64,000 nt of DNA, taken from Gordonia zhaorongruii. Lineage in GTDB: Bacteria; Actinomycetota; Actinomycetes; Mycobacteriales; Mycobacteriaceae. The first letter of the stretch is position 1. Every line of letters begins with the position of its first letter. The notes under the pieces are model-generated. The model was not told the origin of the DNA and did not search any database. It saw only the letters and a list, made by a program, of their open reading frames with translations. Positions 26,227-35,524 of the stretch are shown here, piece by piece. The stretch spans positions 496,001 through 560,000 of the forward strand of contig NZ_CP041763.1 of the NCBI RefSeq assembly GCF_007559005.1. Direction: 5' to 3'. A program made the translations under genes and the position numbers.

Positions 26227-28512
26227 GTGAGCGCCCAGGTAGATACTGTTTCCAATGCCGCCGGTTCCCCCGACACTCCGCAGCCGTACGCGGAACTCGG
26301 ACTGAAGGACGACGAGTACGCGCGTATCAAGGAGATCCTGGGGCGGCGCCCCACGGACGCGGAACTCGCCATGTACTCGGTGATGTGGTCCGAGCACTGC
26401 AGTTACAAGTCGTCGAAGGTGCATCTGCGCTACTTCGGTGAGACCACCACCGACGAGATGCGGGCAGGCATGCTCGCGGGCATCGGCGAGAACGCCGGTG
26501 TCGTCGATGTGGGCGACGGCTGGGCCGTGACGTTCAAGGTCGAGTCGCACAACCACCCGAGCTACGTCGAGCCGTACCAGGGCGCGGCGACCGGCGTCGG
26601 CGGCATCGTCCGCGACATCATGGCGATGGGTGCTCGTCCGATCGCGGTGATGGATCAGCTTCGATTCGGTGCAGCCGATGCGCCCGACACGCGCCGCGTG
26701 GTCGACGGCGTGGTCCGCGGTGTCGGCGGCTACGGCAACTCGCTTGGCCTGCCCAACATCGGCGGCGAGACCGTGTTCGATGCCTCCTACCAGGGCAATC
26801 CGCTGGTCAATGCGCTGTGCGCCGGTGTCCTGCGCACCGAGGACCTGCATCTGGCGTTCGCATCCGGTACCGGCAACAAGATCATCCTGTTCGGTGCGCG
26901 CACCGGGCTCGACGGCATCGGCGGCGTCTCCGTGCTGGCGTCGGAGACGTTCGATGATTCGGATGAGGCAGGTCCGTCGCGTAAGAAGCTGCCGAGCGTT
27001 CAGGTCGGCGACCCGTTCACCGAGAAGGTCCTCATCGAGTGCTGCCTCGACCTGTACCGCGACGGTCTCGTAGTCGGCATCCAAGATCTGGGCGGCGCCG
27101 GACTGTCGTGCGCCACGAGCGAATTGGCGGCCGCCGGTGACGGCGGCATGCACATCGACCTCGAGAAGGTGCCGATGCGCGCCGAGGGCATGACCCCGGC
27201 CGAGGTGCTGTCGAGTGAGTCGCAGGAGCGCATGTGCGCCGTCGTCACGCCCGACAACGTCGACGAGTTCATGGCCGTGTGTGAGAAGTGGGACGTGCTC
27301 GCCACCGTCATCGGCGAGGTCACCGAGGGCGAGAACTTGGAGATCACCTGGAACGGCGAGACCGTCATCGACGTGCCGCCGCGCACCGTCGCCCACGACG
27401 GACCGGTCTACGAGCGTCCCGTCGCACGTCCGGACTGGCAGGACGACGTCATCGCGTCGACCACCGCTGGACTGAAGCGCCCGGAGACCGGTGACGAACT
27501 GCGCGAGACGTTCCTCAAGATGCTGGCCAGCCCCGCGCTGTGCAGCCGCAAGTTCATCACCGAGCAGTACGACCGGTACGTGCGCGGCAACACCGTGCTC
27601 GCCGAGCATGCGGACTCCGGCGTCATCCGGATCGACGAGGAGACCGGTCGCGGCATCGCGATCTCGACCGACACCTCGGGCCGCTACACGTACCTCGATC
27701 CCTACGCCGGCGCTCAGTTGGCGCTCGCCGAGGCCTTCCGCAACGTCGCGGTGTCGGGTGCGAGCCCCCGCGCGGTGACCAACTGCCTGAACTTCGGTTC
27801 GCCGGAGGATCCTGCGGTGATGTGGCAGTTCAGCCAGGCGGTGCGTGGATTGGCCGACGGTTGTGCCGAGTTGGGTATCCCGGTCACCGGCGGCAACGTC
27901 AGCTTCTACAACCAGACGGGGTCGACCCCGATCCTGCCGACCCCGGTCGTCGGCGTCCTCGGCGTCATCGATGACGTCCGTCGCCGCATCCCGACCGACA
28001 TCGGGACGGAACTGGGCGAGACGCTCATCCTGATGGGCGACACTCACGACGAATTCGACGGTTCCATCTGGGCGCAGGTGGAGCACGAGCATCTCGGCGG
28101 TGTACCGCCGAAGGTCGACCTCCAGCGCGAACGTCTGCTCAGCGACATCCTGGTCGCGGCCTCCCGCGACGGACTCGTCTCCGCGGCGCACGACATCTCC
28201 GAGGGCGGTCTCATCCAGACCGTCGCAGAGGCTGCGTTGGCCGGCGAGACCGGGTGCCGCATCCTGCTCCCCGAGGGAGCCGATCCGTTCGTGACGCTGT
28301 TCTCGGAGTCGTCGGGCCGAGTGCTCGTCGCCGTGCCGCGCACCGAGGAGTCGCGGTTCTGCGGCATGCTCAGCGCGCGCCAGGTCCCGTGGACCCGGAT
28401 CGGCGTCGTCGACCAGGGCAGCGATTCGCTCGAGGTGCAGGACCAGTTCTCGGTGAAGCTCACTGAGCTGCGCGAGGTGCACGAGGGCACGCTGCCCAAG
28501 CTGTTCGGCTGA
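26227..28512 (+). CDS. purL: Phosphoribosylformylglycinamidine synthase, PurL subunit
   Basis: Fourth step of de novo purine synthesis: ATP-dependent conversion of FGAR to FGAM, with PurQ (ammonia from glutamine) and PurS. 761 residues, the usual length of the small-type PurL. Features: [44 protein letters not shown], GGKxG-type loops and [13 protein letters not shown], then a second half with NCLNFGSPE and GGNVSFYNQ. The GTG at 26227 is chosen as the likely leaderless start; an upstream in-frame codon at 26179 lies in the divergent promoter. purF and purM are about 9 kb further on. Confidence 0.95.
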   Translation: MSAQVDTVSNAAGSPDTPQPYAELGLKDDEYARIKEILGRRPTDAELAMYSVMWSEHCSYKSSKVHLRYFGETTTDEMRAGMLAGIGENAGVVDVGDGWAVTFKVESHNHPSYVEPYQGAATGVGGIVRDIMAMGARPIAVMDQLRFGAADAPDTRRVVDGVVRGVGGYGNSLGLPNIGGETVFDASYQGNPLVNALCAGVLRTEDLHLAFASGTGNKIILFGARTGLDGIGGVSVLASETFDDSDEAGPSRKKLPSVQVGDPFTEKVLIECCLDLYRDGLVVGIQDLGGAGLSCATSELAAAGDGGMHIDLEKVPMRAEGMTPAEVLSSESQERMCAVVTPDNVDEFMAVCEKWDVLATVIGEVTEGENLEITWNGETVIDVPPRTVAHDGPVYERPVARPDWQDDVIASTTAGLKRPETGDELRETFLKMLASPALCSRKFITEQYDRYVRGNTVLAEHADSGVIRIDEETGRGIAISTDTSGRYTYLDPYAGAQLALAEAFRNVAVSGASPRAVTNCLNFGSPEDPAVMWQFSQAVRGLADGCAELGIPVTGGNVSFYNQTGSTPILPTPVVGVLGVIDDVRRRIPTDIGTELGETLILMGDTHDEFDGSIWAQVEHEHLGGVPPKVDLQRERLLSDILVAASRDGLVSAAHDISEGGLIQTVAEAALAGETGCRILLPEGADPFVTLFSESSGRVLVAVPRTEESRFCGMLSARQVPWTRIGVVDQGSDSLEVQDQFSVKLTELREVHEGTLPKLFG

Positions 28513-28548
28513 GGTCTGCCGTTACTCGCCGATCGAACCATTCCTGAG

Positions 28549-28562
28549 TAGAACGCGTTTCA
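28549..28562. promoter_or_regulatory. KstR-like operator before the DapB-fold gene
   Basis: TAGAACGCGTTTCA fits the KstR consensus TnnAACnnGTTnnA at all fixed positions. It ends 19 bases before the ATG at 28582. The half-sites are less symmetrical than those at kshA. Regulation by KstR is inference. Confidence 0.55.
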
Positions 28563-28581
28563 GTCACCTAGCGTGATCACC

Positions 28582-29670
28582 ATGACTCTGCGCGTCGTGG
28601 AATGGTCCACCGGAACCGTTGGAAGGCATGCGATCACCGGGATCGATGCCCATCCCGATCTTGAGTTGGTCGGTGTCTGGGTATCCGATCCGGCGAAGGT
28701 TGGAAAGGACGCCGGACGTCTCGCCGGCCTGGATCGCGATCTCGGGGTGCCGGCGACGAACGATCGAGATGCGCTTCTCGCGTTGAAGCCGGACGCGATC
28801 GTGCACACCGCGATGACCGATGACCGTGTCGCGGAATCGATCGGGGACCTGTCCGCGTTCGTAGCGGCCGGCATCAACGTCGTCTCCTCGGGGCCGGTGA
28901 TCCTGCAGTTCCCGTACGGTGTCCTCCCGGATTCGATGGTCGAGTCGGTTGAGAAGGCTGCGGAGTCGGGCGGAGCGAGCCTGCATGTGAACGGGATCGA
29001 TCCGGGTTTCGCGAACGATGTTCTGCCGCTGTCGATCACGAGCCTCTCGCAGCAGATCGACGAGGTCCGCGTGATGGAGATCGCCGACTACTCCACCTAT
29101 TACCAGCCGGTGGTGATGTCCGAGCTGTTCGGTTTCGGAAAGCCGATGGATCACCAGTCGATGCTCTTGACTCCGGGAGTCCTGTCGTTGGCGTGGGGGA
29201 GCGTTGTGCGCCAGATCGCGAAGGGTCTCGACGTCACGCTCGACGAGCCGCTCGTCGAGCGCTTCGACCGGGTGGCCGCTGAGGGCGAGGTCGACACGGT
29301 GTCTTTGACGATTCCGGACGGCACGATGGCTGCGCTGCATTTCCAGGTGGTCGGTCAGGTCGACGGCGTGGACCGGATCATTCTGGAGCATTACACGCGG
29401 ACGCATCCTGATCAGTGCCCGGACTGGCCGAAGCCTGCGGAGGGCGACGGTTGTTACCGGATCGAGGTGACCGGCGAGCCGGTCATGGCCGTGGAGATGA
29501 CTCACCACAGCCGCGACGGCGACCACAACGTGTCGGGGATGATCGTGACGGCCCAGCGTCTGGTGAATGCAGTGCCCGCGGTGGTCGCGGCGGAACCGGG
29601 TCTGGTGACTGCACTGGACCTTCCCCTGGTGACGGGGCGCGGTCTGGTGACGGGCGCGCCGCGGACGTAG
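28582..29670 (+). CDS. DapB-fold NAD(P)-dependent dehydrogenase-like protein
   Basis: 362-residue protein with an N-terminal Rossmann domain (RVVEWSTGTVGRHAITGI, VGVWVSDPAKVGKDAG, DAIVHTAMTD). Its central and C-terminal regions resemble dihydrodipicolinate reductase and diaminopentanoate dehydrogenase relatives (GIDPGFANDVLPL, then EIADYSTY). True DapB is about 250 residues and has a different active-site motif, so lysine synthesis is unlikely. Large mycolata genomes carry many such paralogues of unknown substrate. The ATG at 28582 is preferred; a GTG at 28573 is in frame. The KstR-like site upstream suggests a steroid-linked role. Confidence 0.75.
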   Translation: MTLRVVEWSTGTVGRHAITGIDAHPDLELVGVWVSDPAKVGKDAGRLAGLDRDLGVPATNDRDALLALKPDAIVHTAMTDDRVAESIGDLSAFVAAGINVVSSGPVILQFPYGVLPDSMVESVEKAAESGGASLHVNGIDPGFANDVLPLSITSLSQQIDEVRVMEIADYSTYYQPVVMSELFGFGKPMDHQSMLLTPGVLSLAWGSVVRQIAKGLDVTLDEPLVERFDRVAAEGEVDTVSLTIPDGTMAALHFQVVGQVDGVDRIILEHYTRTHPDQCPDWPKPAEGDGCYRIEVTGEPVMAVEMTHHSRDGDHNVSGMIVTAQRLVNAVPAVVAAEPGLVTALDLPLVTGRGLVTGAPRT

Positions 29671-29753
29671 AGACCGCGAAGGGTCAGCTCGCTCGAAGGC
29701 TGGAGCAGGCCCCGAGTGCGAGAGACCTGAGAGAGTCGGCCTTCGGACAGCGG

Positions 29754-31313
29754 TCAGTCGATGAATTCGATAGTCACTTCGTCCGGCGGTACCGGCTGAG
29801 GAGCCGATGGGATTCGACACTCGAGCCATCGCTCGATCCGCGACCTGCGCCGTCGCTGTCTGGATTCATCGGCCGGATCCGGTTGGGAAGGAGTGACGTC
29901 CGGATTCTCCCGAAGTAGCTTCTCGGGAAGGTGCGTGTGGTTGACCTGCCACGGTTCACTCGAACCGGTCGGCCGCCAGCCGACTCGGCCTTGATGTGGT
30001 CCGTGGGCGATGATCGTGGTCTCCCAGCCGCCCGGGTCGGTACTGACCTTGCGGTTGTCGCCACCGCACGCGGCGCCGAGGTGATCGATATCGGTGGGGC
30101 CGCCGTGCTGCCAGTCGGGCATGTGGTGTGCCTGAGTCCGGCTGAATGGAGCGGTGCATCCTGGTGCGGTGCAGCCGCGGTCACGGCCGAAGATGGCGAT
30201 GCGCTGCGCGAGTGAGGCGAGGCGCCGACCGCGACCGAGGTAGAGGATCGACGAACTGTGATCAGCGAAGACCTCGAGCCACGGCGTCGCATGTGCGGCT
30301 AGGTCGACGAGGTCTTTGACTGGAAGCCGAGTGCCGGTAGCGGTGTGCGCGACACCGGTGCGCTGTTCGATGTCGGTGAGGCTGGCGGTGACGACGAGAT
30401 GCGCCGGGAGTCCGGTGGGGCGTCCGAGTGCGCCGTGGCCGATGAGGTAGTCGAGCATCGCCTCGAGGGCATCGTGGTTGCGCTGTGTCTGCGTGCGGTC
30501 GTCGCGTTCAGCGGCGGCGGTGAGCGCAGCGGTGTCGATCTCGGGGTCGTTGGCCGCACCGTACGGTGACTGGTCGTCGTCCGGGTTGTTTATTCCAGGT
30601 GCGGCCCATTGCAGCAGGAGTGCTTCGAGTTTTGCGCGCAGTTCCGGCTTGAGCATGGCTCGTACCTTCGACATGAGCTGGCGGTCCTGCGGTTGAACGG
30701 TGAATCCGCGGGTGCGCTTGCGATCGCGATCATCGGTCAGGTCTCCGTCAGGATCGAGGTGCGCGAGGAGCCTGTTGCCGACGGTTGCCAGTCCGGCAGG
30801 CGACAGAGCACGGGCGGCTTCGGCGAGCTGGGCCTCAGCGTCGGCTCGCACATCGTCGGCGACGCGGTGGGGAATCCGATCCATGGTCTTCTCGATCTGG
30901 AGGACGTGGTCGGTTCCGATCGCCCCGTCCGACACTGCGTCCGCGGTTGCCGGGAGGGCCGGGTCGAGGGTCTCGCCCTGGAAACTTGTCATGTGGGCGA
31001 TCGCCGCAGCGACTGTGCGACGCCGTTTGGCCTCGCTCGACCCGAGTCGGAGGCCCGACTCGAGGTACGTCGTCGGACTCAGATACCCGGCTTTCCGGTA
31101 CGACATGCGGTCCGATAGCTCGGTGAAGAGTGCGGCGTCGACTCCGTCGGTGCGACGGTGGGCGCGCTCGAAGATCTCGACGGTCGGGAGGACCTCGTCG
31201 TCCGGCATCGCGACGAGAGATGTCGCGGCAAGTTTGGCTGCAGCGGCGTCGATGAGTTTGACCAGCTCGAGCGGAGTATCAGGTAGGTCGTGGTGGGTTT
31301 CGGGTCCGGTCAC
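29754..31313 (-). CDS. DUF222 / HNH endonuclease (13E12-type) protein
   Basis: About 519 residues. The N-terminal DUF222 region has the typical SYRKAGYLSPTTYLESGLRLGSSEAKRR. The C-terminal HNH nuclease domain is visible as DRGCTAPGCTAPFSRTQAHH, then DWQHGGPTDIDHLGAACGGDNR with zinc-type Cys and the His-Asn-His residues. This multicopy family is widespread in mycolata (REP13E12 in M. tuberculosis) and its function is unknown. GTG 31313 is chosen because GGAGG lies 8 bases upstream; ATG 31319 and GTG 31322 are too close to it. The gene looks intact. Confidence 0.88.
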   Translation of the reverse strand: MTGPETHHDLPDTPLELVKLIDAAAAKLAATSLVAMPDDEVLPTVEIFERAHRRTDGVDAALFTELSDRMSYRKAGYLSPTTYLESGLRLGSSEAKRRRTVAAAIAHMTSFQGETLDPALPATADAVSDGAIGTDHVLQIEKTMDRIPHRVADDVRADAEAQLAEAARALSPAGLATVGNRLLAHLDPDGDLTDDRDRKRTRGFTVQPQDRQLMSKVRAMLKPELRAKLEALLLQWAAPGINNPDDDQSPYGAANDPEIDTAALTAAAERDDRTQTQRNHDALEAMLDYLIGHGALGRPTGLPAHLVVTASLTDIEQRTGVAHTATGTRLPVKDLVDLAAHATPWLEVFADHSSSILYLGRGRRLASLAQRIAIFGRDRGCTAPGCTAPFSRTQAHHMPDWQHGGPTDIDHLGAACGGDNRKVSTDPGGWETTIIAHGPHQGRVGWRPTGSSEPWQVNHTHLPEKLLRENPDVTPSQPDPADESRQRRRRSRIERWLECRIPSAPQPVPPDEVTIEFID

Positions 31314-31322
31314 TGCCATCAC

Positions 31323-31665
31323 CTCCGCCTGTCTTCGCTGTCACTCCATTATATCAGGAAAGGTGATGTGGAACATAATAGATGCGAACGTACATTCTGC
31401 ACGGAATGTCGTGCGGCTTGGCGGGCAACAGCGCATTCCTCGGCAATTCCCGGTACCACGATGAGTGAGCTCCTCCCGCTCGGGTGAAAAGAGCCGCTGA
31501 TCGGCGTAGCTCTGCGTGTCGTCGCGATACCGGGTCCGCAGTGCGGCCGGTACTCGGAGATTTATCCGTGGCTATCTGCGAGAACGAGGATTCTCGGCGG
31601 TTCGGGCAACGACGTGTCACGCACGCTAGGCTTCACCGGTAGCCAGTCCGCAGGGAGGAATAGCA
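31323..31665. other. Intergenic region between DUF222 and dispanin-like genes
   Basis: 343 bp, AT-richer near 31345-31400 (TTATATCAGG, CATAATAG), which probably holds the promoter of the minus-strand DUF222 gene. The right end carries GGGAGGAATAGCA, the ribosome-binding site of the next gene. No convincing gene, RNA or repeat was seen. Confidence 0.5.
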
Positions 31666-32358
31666 ATGACCGGTCCGAATGATGGCGATCCGAGCGAGAA
31701 TCCCGACCATGGTCCGGACGGAGGTCGGGAGCCGAGTTCGGAGGGTGGCGCGACGCCGCCATCCGGCCAGCCGGAGTCGCCGGATTACGGCCAGCAGCAG
31801 GCGGATTACGGCCAGCAGCAGCCGGATTACGGCCAGCAGGGTCTGCCGGATTACGGCCAGCACCAGCCGGGATACGGTCAGCAGGGCCTGCCGGGTTACG
31901 GTCAGCAGGGCCTGCCGGGTTACGGTCAGCAGCCGGGATACGGCGGGCAGTCCGGATACGGTCAGGATCAGCCGGGATACGGTCAGCCGTTCGCGGGACA
32001 GCCGTACCCTCAGCAGGGTGGTCCAGCCGGTCCGCCGCCAGCCAACAATATGGCGTCGTCGATCATCGTGACCGTTCTCGGCTTCGTCCTCACGTGCGTC
32101 AGTTGCATCAGCCTGGTTGCCGGAGTGATCGGCATCGTGGCGATCGTGAAGGCAAACTCGGTCAACGGTTTGTGGGCGTCGGGCAATCAGGCCGGCGCGC
32201 ACGAAGCCGCGAACGAGGCGAAGAAGTACGCGAAAATCGCATGGATCGTCCTTGCGGTCATGATCGCGCTGTGGATCATCCTGGTGATCATTCTCGCGGT
32301 GACCGGCACTTCCGTCGGCTACTACGACTTCGACACCTACAGCGGCACCTCGACGTAG
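31666..32358 (+). CDS. Dispanin/CD225-like membrane protein with YGQQ repeats
   Basis: 230-residue protein. Residues 1-38 are acidic and disordered. Residues about 39-115 are tandem Tyr-Gly-Gln repeats ([15 protein letters not shown]). The C-terminal part has two membrane helices (about 127-152 and 190-216) joined by a loop [30 protein letters not shown], the layout of bacterial CD225/dispanin proteins. The Tyr-rich cytosolic part could phase-separate or bind partners; the role is unknown. The ribosome-binding site is GGGAGG. It is followed after 11 bases by a DUF2752 gene, a pairing often seen in actinobacteria. Confidence 0.82.
   Translation: MTGPNDGDPSENPDHGPDGGREPSSEGGATPPSGQPESPDYGQQQADYGQQQPDYGQQGLPDYGQHQPGYGQQGLPGYGQQGLPGYGQQPGYGGQSGYGQDQPGYGQPFAGQPYPQQGGPAGPPPANNMASSIIVTVLGFVLTCVSCISLVAGVIGIVAIVKANSVNGLWASGNQAGAHEAANEAKKYAKIAWIVLAVMIALWIILVIILAVTGTSVGYYDFDTYSGTST
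31781..31990 (+). repeat. Coding tandem repeat (YGQQ units)
   Basis: About ten imperfect 15-27-base units such as GATTACGGCCAGCAG and GGTTACGGTCAGCAG encode the Tyr-Gly-Gln repeats. Two adjacent GGTTACGGTCAGCAGGGCCT units are identical, so copy number is probably variable. Confidence 0.85.
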
Positions 32359-32369
32359 AGGCGTCGTCA

Positions 32370-32831
32370 ATGACCGGCGCCGCGCGGGCCACCGATCGGA
32401 GCCTCCCGGCCGCACTGCAGGCCGTGGCGAGGCACCGAATCGGCGGTCCGGCAGCGATACTCGCGGGGGTATCCGCGATCGGTGCGGCCGTCTGGTTCGC
32501 CGACCCGACGACGCCCGGTGGAATCATCCCGCCATGTCCGTTGAATTCGCTTCTGCACGTCAACTGTCCAGGGTGTGGGGTCTCTCGTGCGATCTATCAC
32601 CTACTGCATGGTGACGTCGTTGCCGCTCTGCACCACAACGCGTTATTCGTGATCGTTCTGGGACTGTCAGCGGTGGGCTTCGTGACTTACAGTGTCGGAC
32701 TATGGCGCGGACGGCGTCATCGCAGGTGGTACGAGGTGCGAAGCGTACCGATCTCGCTCGTGGTGATTACGCTGGCCTGGTTCGTGATTCGGAACATTCC
32801 AGTTGAGCCTTTCACCGGATTGAAGGTGTGA
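32370..32831 (+). CDS. DUF2752 membrane protein
   Basis: 153-residue membrane protein of the DUF2752 family. The signature NCPGCGVSRAIYHLLHGD is at about 66-83, preceded by IPPCPLN. Three hydrophobic segments are at about 28-46, 86-106 and 126-142. The paired cysteines suggest a metal or redox site, but the function is unknown. The ATG at 32370 lies just after the dispanin stop, which supports a two-gene operon; a much longer in-frame reading inside the dispanin gene is not credible. Confidence 0.82.
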   Translation: MTGAARATDRSLPAALQAVARHRIGGPAAILAGVSAIGAAVWFADPTTPGGIIPPCPLNSLLHVNCPGCGVSRAIYHLLHGDVVAALHHNALFVIVLGLSAVGFVTYSVGLWRGRRHRRWYEVRSVPISLVVITLAWFVIRNIPVEPFTGLKV

Positions 32832-32891
32832 CGTACACCCGAAGAGTCGCGTCTAGGTCGCGTCGCCCAGAAAGTCTCGGACGCTTGCCCG

Positions 32892-34394
32892 CTACAACGG
32901 CCAGTTGTGCACCGGCTCGCCCTCGTGCATGAGCGTCGCGTAGTCGGACAGCATGCCGTGCAGCGCCTGATCCCGGCTCTCGCCGGCGGCTTCGCGCACT
33001 TGAACCGCGCGGCGCTGCCACACCGATCCCGTCTGACGGGTGACACATCGGCCCTCGATGACTCCGAGGTAGCGGCGTCGTGCGGCTGCGGACACCCCGA
33101 ATGACGCAAGGCCCTCCTCGGCGAGCGGTAGGAGACGTCGCAGGGCGAGTTCGTCCGGCCGCACCCAGCCGATGTCGGGCCAGTACAACTGGGCGTCGAG
33201 TCCCCATTGCGCTCCCGAGGTCAGGTTCTCCCTGGCGGCGTCGAACGACATCCGCGACCACAGCGGTCGGTCCGCTTCCACCAGGCCGCGGACCACACCG
33301 TAGTAGAAGGCGGCGTTGGCCATTATGTCGACGACCGTCGGACCTGCGGGCAGCACGCGATTCTCCACGCGCAGATGCGCATTGCCGTCGAGAACGTCGT
33401 AGACGGGGCGGTTCCACCGGTACACGGTTCCGTTGTGGAGCTTGAGTTCGGTGAGTTCGGGAATCCGTCCGGCATCCAGTTCGGCGAGCGGGTCGACGTC
33501 GGTCGACACCGGCAGGAGGGCGGGGAAGTACCGGGTGTTCTCCTCGAACAGGTCGAAGATCGTGTTGATCCAACGCTCCCCGAACCACACGCGAGGGCGG
33601 ACTCCCTGATTCTTCAACTCCAGTGGGCGGGTGTCGGTGGCCTGTTGGAACACCGGTATCCGGGTCTCGTGCCATAGGGCCTTGCCTGCGAGGAACGGAG
33701 AGTTCCCTGCCAGTGCCACCTGAACGCCCGAGATGGCCTGGGCCGCATTCCAATGCGCGGCGAAGTCCTCGGGTGCCACCCGCAGATGCAACTGCAGCGA
33801 GGTGCAGGCGGCCTCCGGAAGAATCGAATCTGTGGTGGTGGTGAGGCGTTCGGCGGACGACTCCAAGGGCACGCCCGCGATGTCGATCGCCAGATCCTCC
33901 CCGCGCGCTGCGAAGATCTGCTCGTTGATCAAGTCGTACCGCGGGTTCGCCGAGATCCATTGATGCGCGAAATGCTCCTGCTGCAATGTCGGCAGCATGC
34001 CGATCATCACCAGGTGGTTTCCGGTCGACGCGGCTTTCGCCTCAGCGTTGTTCAACGACGATCGCAGTGCCTGCTCGAGGCTGACGGTGTCGCCTCCGAC
34101 GAACGGCCTCGGCGAGACGTTGATCTCGACGTTGAACTGGCCGAGCTCGGTCTGATAGTCGGGATCGGCGATTGCGTCGAGCACCTCGGCGTTCGCCATC
34201 GAGGGGTCGGCCCGAGCATCGATCAAGTTCAGCTCCACTTCCATACCGAGGAGTGGTTCAGGCGGGCGGCCGTGATCGGTGAACAGGCCGTCCGACAGCA
34301 TCCGGGCGATCGCATCTGTCCCGCGGGATACGCGCTCCCGGAAGCGCACGCGATCGGCTCCGTTGAACTTCTGCTGGCTCACTTCGGCGCCCAT
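32892..34394 (-). CDS. Glutamate-cysteine ligase family 2 (GCS2-like) protein
   Basis: 500-residue member of the GCS2 carboxylate-amine ligase family. Seen: LLGMEVELNLID near residue 48, GQFNVEINVSPRP, ACTSLQLHLRV and RVENRVLPAGPTVVDI. These enzymes form amide bonds with ATP; GCS2 relatives include YbdK-type ligases. Mycolata use mycothiol rather than glutathione, so true glutathione synthesis is unlikely and the substrate is open. The ATG at 34394 (MGAEVSQQKF) is chosen; the in-frame DNA upstream reads into the 32-bp repeat region. It is convergent with the DUF2752 gene. Confidence 0.85.
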   Translation of the reverse strand: MGAEVSQQKFNGADRVRFRERVSRGTDAIARMLSDGLFTDHGRPPEPLLGMEVELNLIDARADPSMANAEVLDAIADPDYQTELGQFNVEINVSPRPFVGGDTVSLEQALRSSLNNAEAKAASTGNHLVMIGMLPTLQQEHFAHQWISANPRYDLINEQIFAARGEDLAIDIAGVPLESSAERLTTTTDSILPEAACTSLQLHLRVAPEDFAAHWNAAQAISGVQVALAGNSPFLAGKALWHETRIPVFQQATDTRPLELKNQGVRPRVWFGERWINTIFDLFEENTRYFPALLPVSTDVDPLAELDAGRIPELTELKLHNGTVYRWNRPVYDVLDGNAHLRVENRVLPAGPTVVDIMANAAFYYGVVRGLVEADRPLWSRMSFDAARENLTSGAQWGLDAQLYWPDIGWVRPDELALRRLLPLAEEGLASFGVSAAARRRYLGVIEGRCVTRQTGSVWQRRAVQVREAAGESRDQALHGMLSDYATLMHEGEPVHNWPL

Positions 34395-34466
34395 GAGGCA
34401 ATGGTGCCGAACGACGAGGCGTTCCTGGTGCCGATCGATGCATTTGCTTTCCTGTCTGCCGTGCAG

Positions 34467-34498
34467 AGTTCCCCGCACAGCGGCGGAAACCGTGTCAC
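34467..34498. repeat. Direct repeat copy 1 (left of DUF559 gene)
   Basis: 32 bp beginning AGTTCCCCGCACAGCG and ending GGAAACCGTGTCAC. Copy 2 at 35434-35466 is the same apart from one extra T and one G/A change. The ends GTTCC/GGAAAC make it partly palindromic. Confidence 0.85.
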
Positions 34499-34609
34499 GA
34501 AGTCTCACGCGCTGAGCGGTGAAATCCAGACGGCGAGGTCCATCCACAGATCTCGGGCAAGGCGCGAGAACCCGAACCGCAGTGAGGGCTGATCGGTGAG
34601 GGTCGTCCC

Positions 34610-35497
34610 ATGACGGCGATCAGACCGGGCGTGTACCCGACGAAGCTTCTCAACCGGAGCGTGGGCCGTGCGGGCCTCGCCGAGCTGATCCGCACTCGAC
34701 ACGCGCGTCTGATCCGAAGAGGCTGGTACGAGGTGGGAAACGCGAACTCCGATGAGGTGGCCGCGGTAGCGCGCGGCGGAGTGCTCAGTTGCGTGAGCGC
34801 ATTGAGACGTCACGGGGTCTGGGTGCCGGAGACTCACGAACTGCACATTCGCGGGAACTCGTCGGCGGTGCGGTACCGGAAGGGGCCGTTCTGCCGGGAC
34901 TTCCGTCGCCCTTCGGCCGAAGAGGGCGCCGTCGACGACATCGCGGTTGCCGTTCGTCACGCCGCCCGTTGCCTGAGTGGAGAGGGCTTCGTCGTCGTGT
35001 GCGATTCGATCCTCAATCGGCGACTGATGACAGTCGACGAACTCGACTATCAGTTTCGTGACGCACCGCTGTGGGCGCAGCGTCTACTCGCCAAGTGCGA
35101 TGGAAGATCCGAGTCGGGCCCGGAGACCATGGCCAGGCTCCGGCTGCTCGGACAGAAGGTCCGGGTCCGGACCCAAGTGGTGATCGAGGGAGTGGGACGC
35201 GTGGACCTGCTCGTCGGCGACTATCTGATCATCGAAATCGACGGGTGGGAGTTCCACGGGGACCGTCAGCACTTCCAGAGTGACCGCAGTCGGGACATCG
35301 CGGCCCACGAGTTGGGCTTTCACACTCTCCGGTTCACGTACGCGGACGTGGTCTACCGATGGGACGAGACCAACGCTCAAATTCTGGCCGCGGTACGCGC
35401 TGGAGTGCACATCCGACGGAGCCGACGCGCGGGAGTTTCCCCGCACAGCGACGGAAACCGTGTCACAGGGTTATCGGACGGTATCGGGGAACCTTAG
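34610..35497 (+). CDS. AbiEi-like N-terminus with DUF559 (Vsr-type) nuclease domain
   Basis: 295-residue protein. The N-terminal part looks like the winged-helix region of AbiEi-type antitoxins (LIRTRHARLIRRGWYEV, GVLSCVSALRRHGVWVP). The C-terminal DUF559 domain is a PD-(D/E)XK nuclease: GRVDLLVGDYLIIEIDGWEFH, then HFQSDRSRDIAAHELGFHTLRFTYADVV. Such proteins are frequent in actinobacteria; defence or repair roles are suspected but unproven. The last 22 or so residues are encoded by the right direct repeat, so the gene end and the repeat are fused. No partner gene lies beside it. Confidence 0.82.
   Translation: MTAIRPGVYPTKLLNRSVGRAGLAELIRTRHARLIRRGWYEVGNANSDEVAAVARGGVLSCVSALRRHGVWVPETHELHIRGNSSAVRYRKGPFCRDFRRPSAEEGAVDDIAVAVRHAARCLSGEGFVVVCDSILNRRLMTVDELDYQFRDAPLWAQRLLAKCDGRSESGPETMARLRLLGQKVRVRTQVVIEGVGRVDLLVGDYLIIEIDGWEFHGDRQHFQSDRSRDIAAHELGFHTLRFTYADVVYRWDETNAQILAAVRAGVHIRRSRRAGVSPHSDGNRVTGLSDGIGEP
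35434..35466. repeat. Direct repeat copy 2 (3' end of DUF559 gene)
   Basis: 33 bp beginning AGTTTCCCCGCACAGCG and ending GGAAACCGTGTCAC, in the same orientation as copy 1, 967 bases away. It lies within the coding sequence of the nuclease gene. It forms a GTTTCC / GGAAAC inverted end pair. Confidence 0.85.
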
Positions 35498-35524
35498 ACG
35501 GGCTGAGATCGCTAGCATCGTGTC

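Noticed and set aside
26191-28482. 763-codon open frame antisense to purL
   Set aside because: Typical high-GC shadow frame; composition is Arg/His/Asp-rich with no domain, while purL is unambiguous.
34467-35466. att-type sites of an integrated phage or island
   Set aside because: No integrase or tRNA gene is nearby and the enclosed segment holds a single gene; a repeat-bounded cassette is the simpler description.
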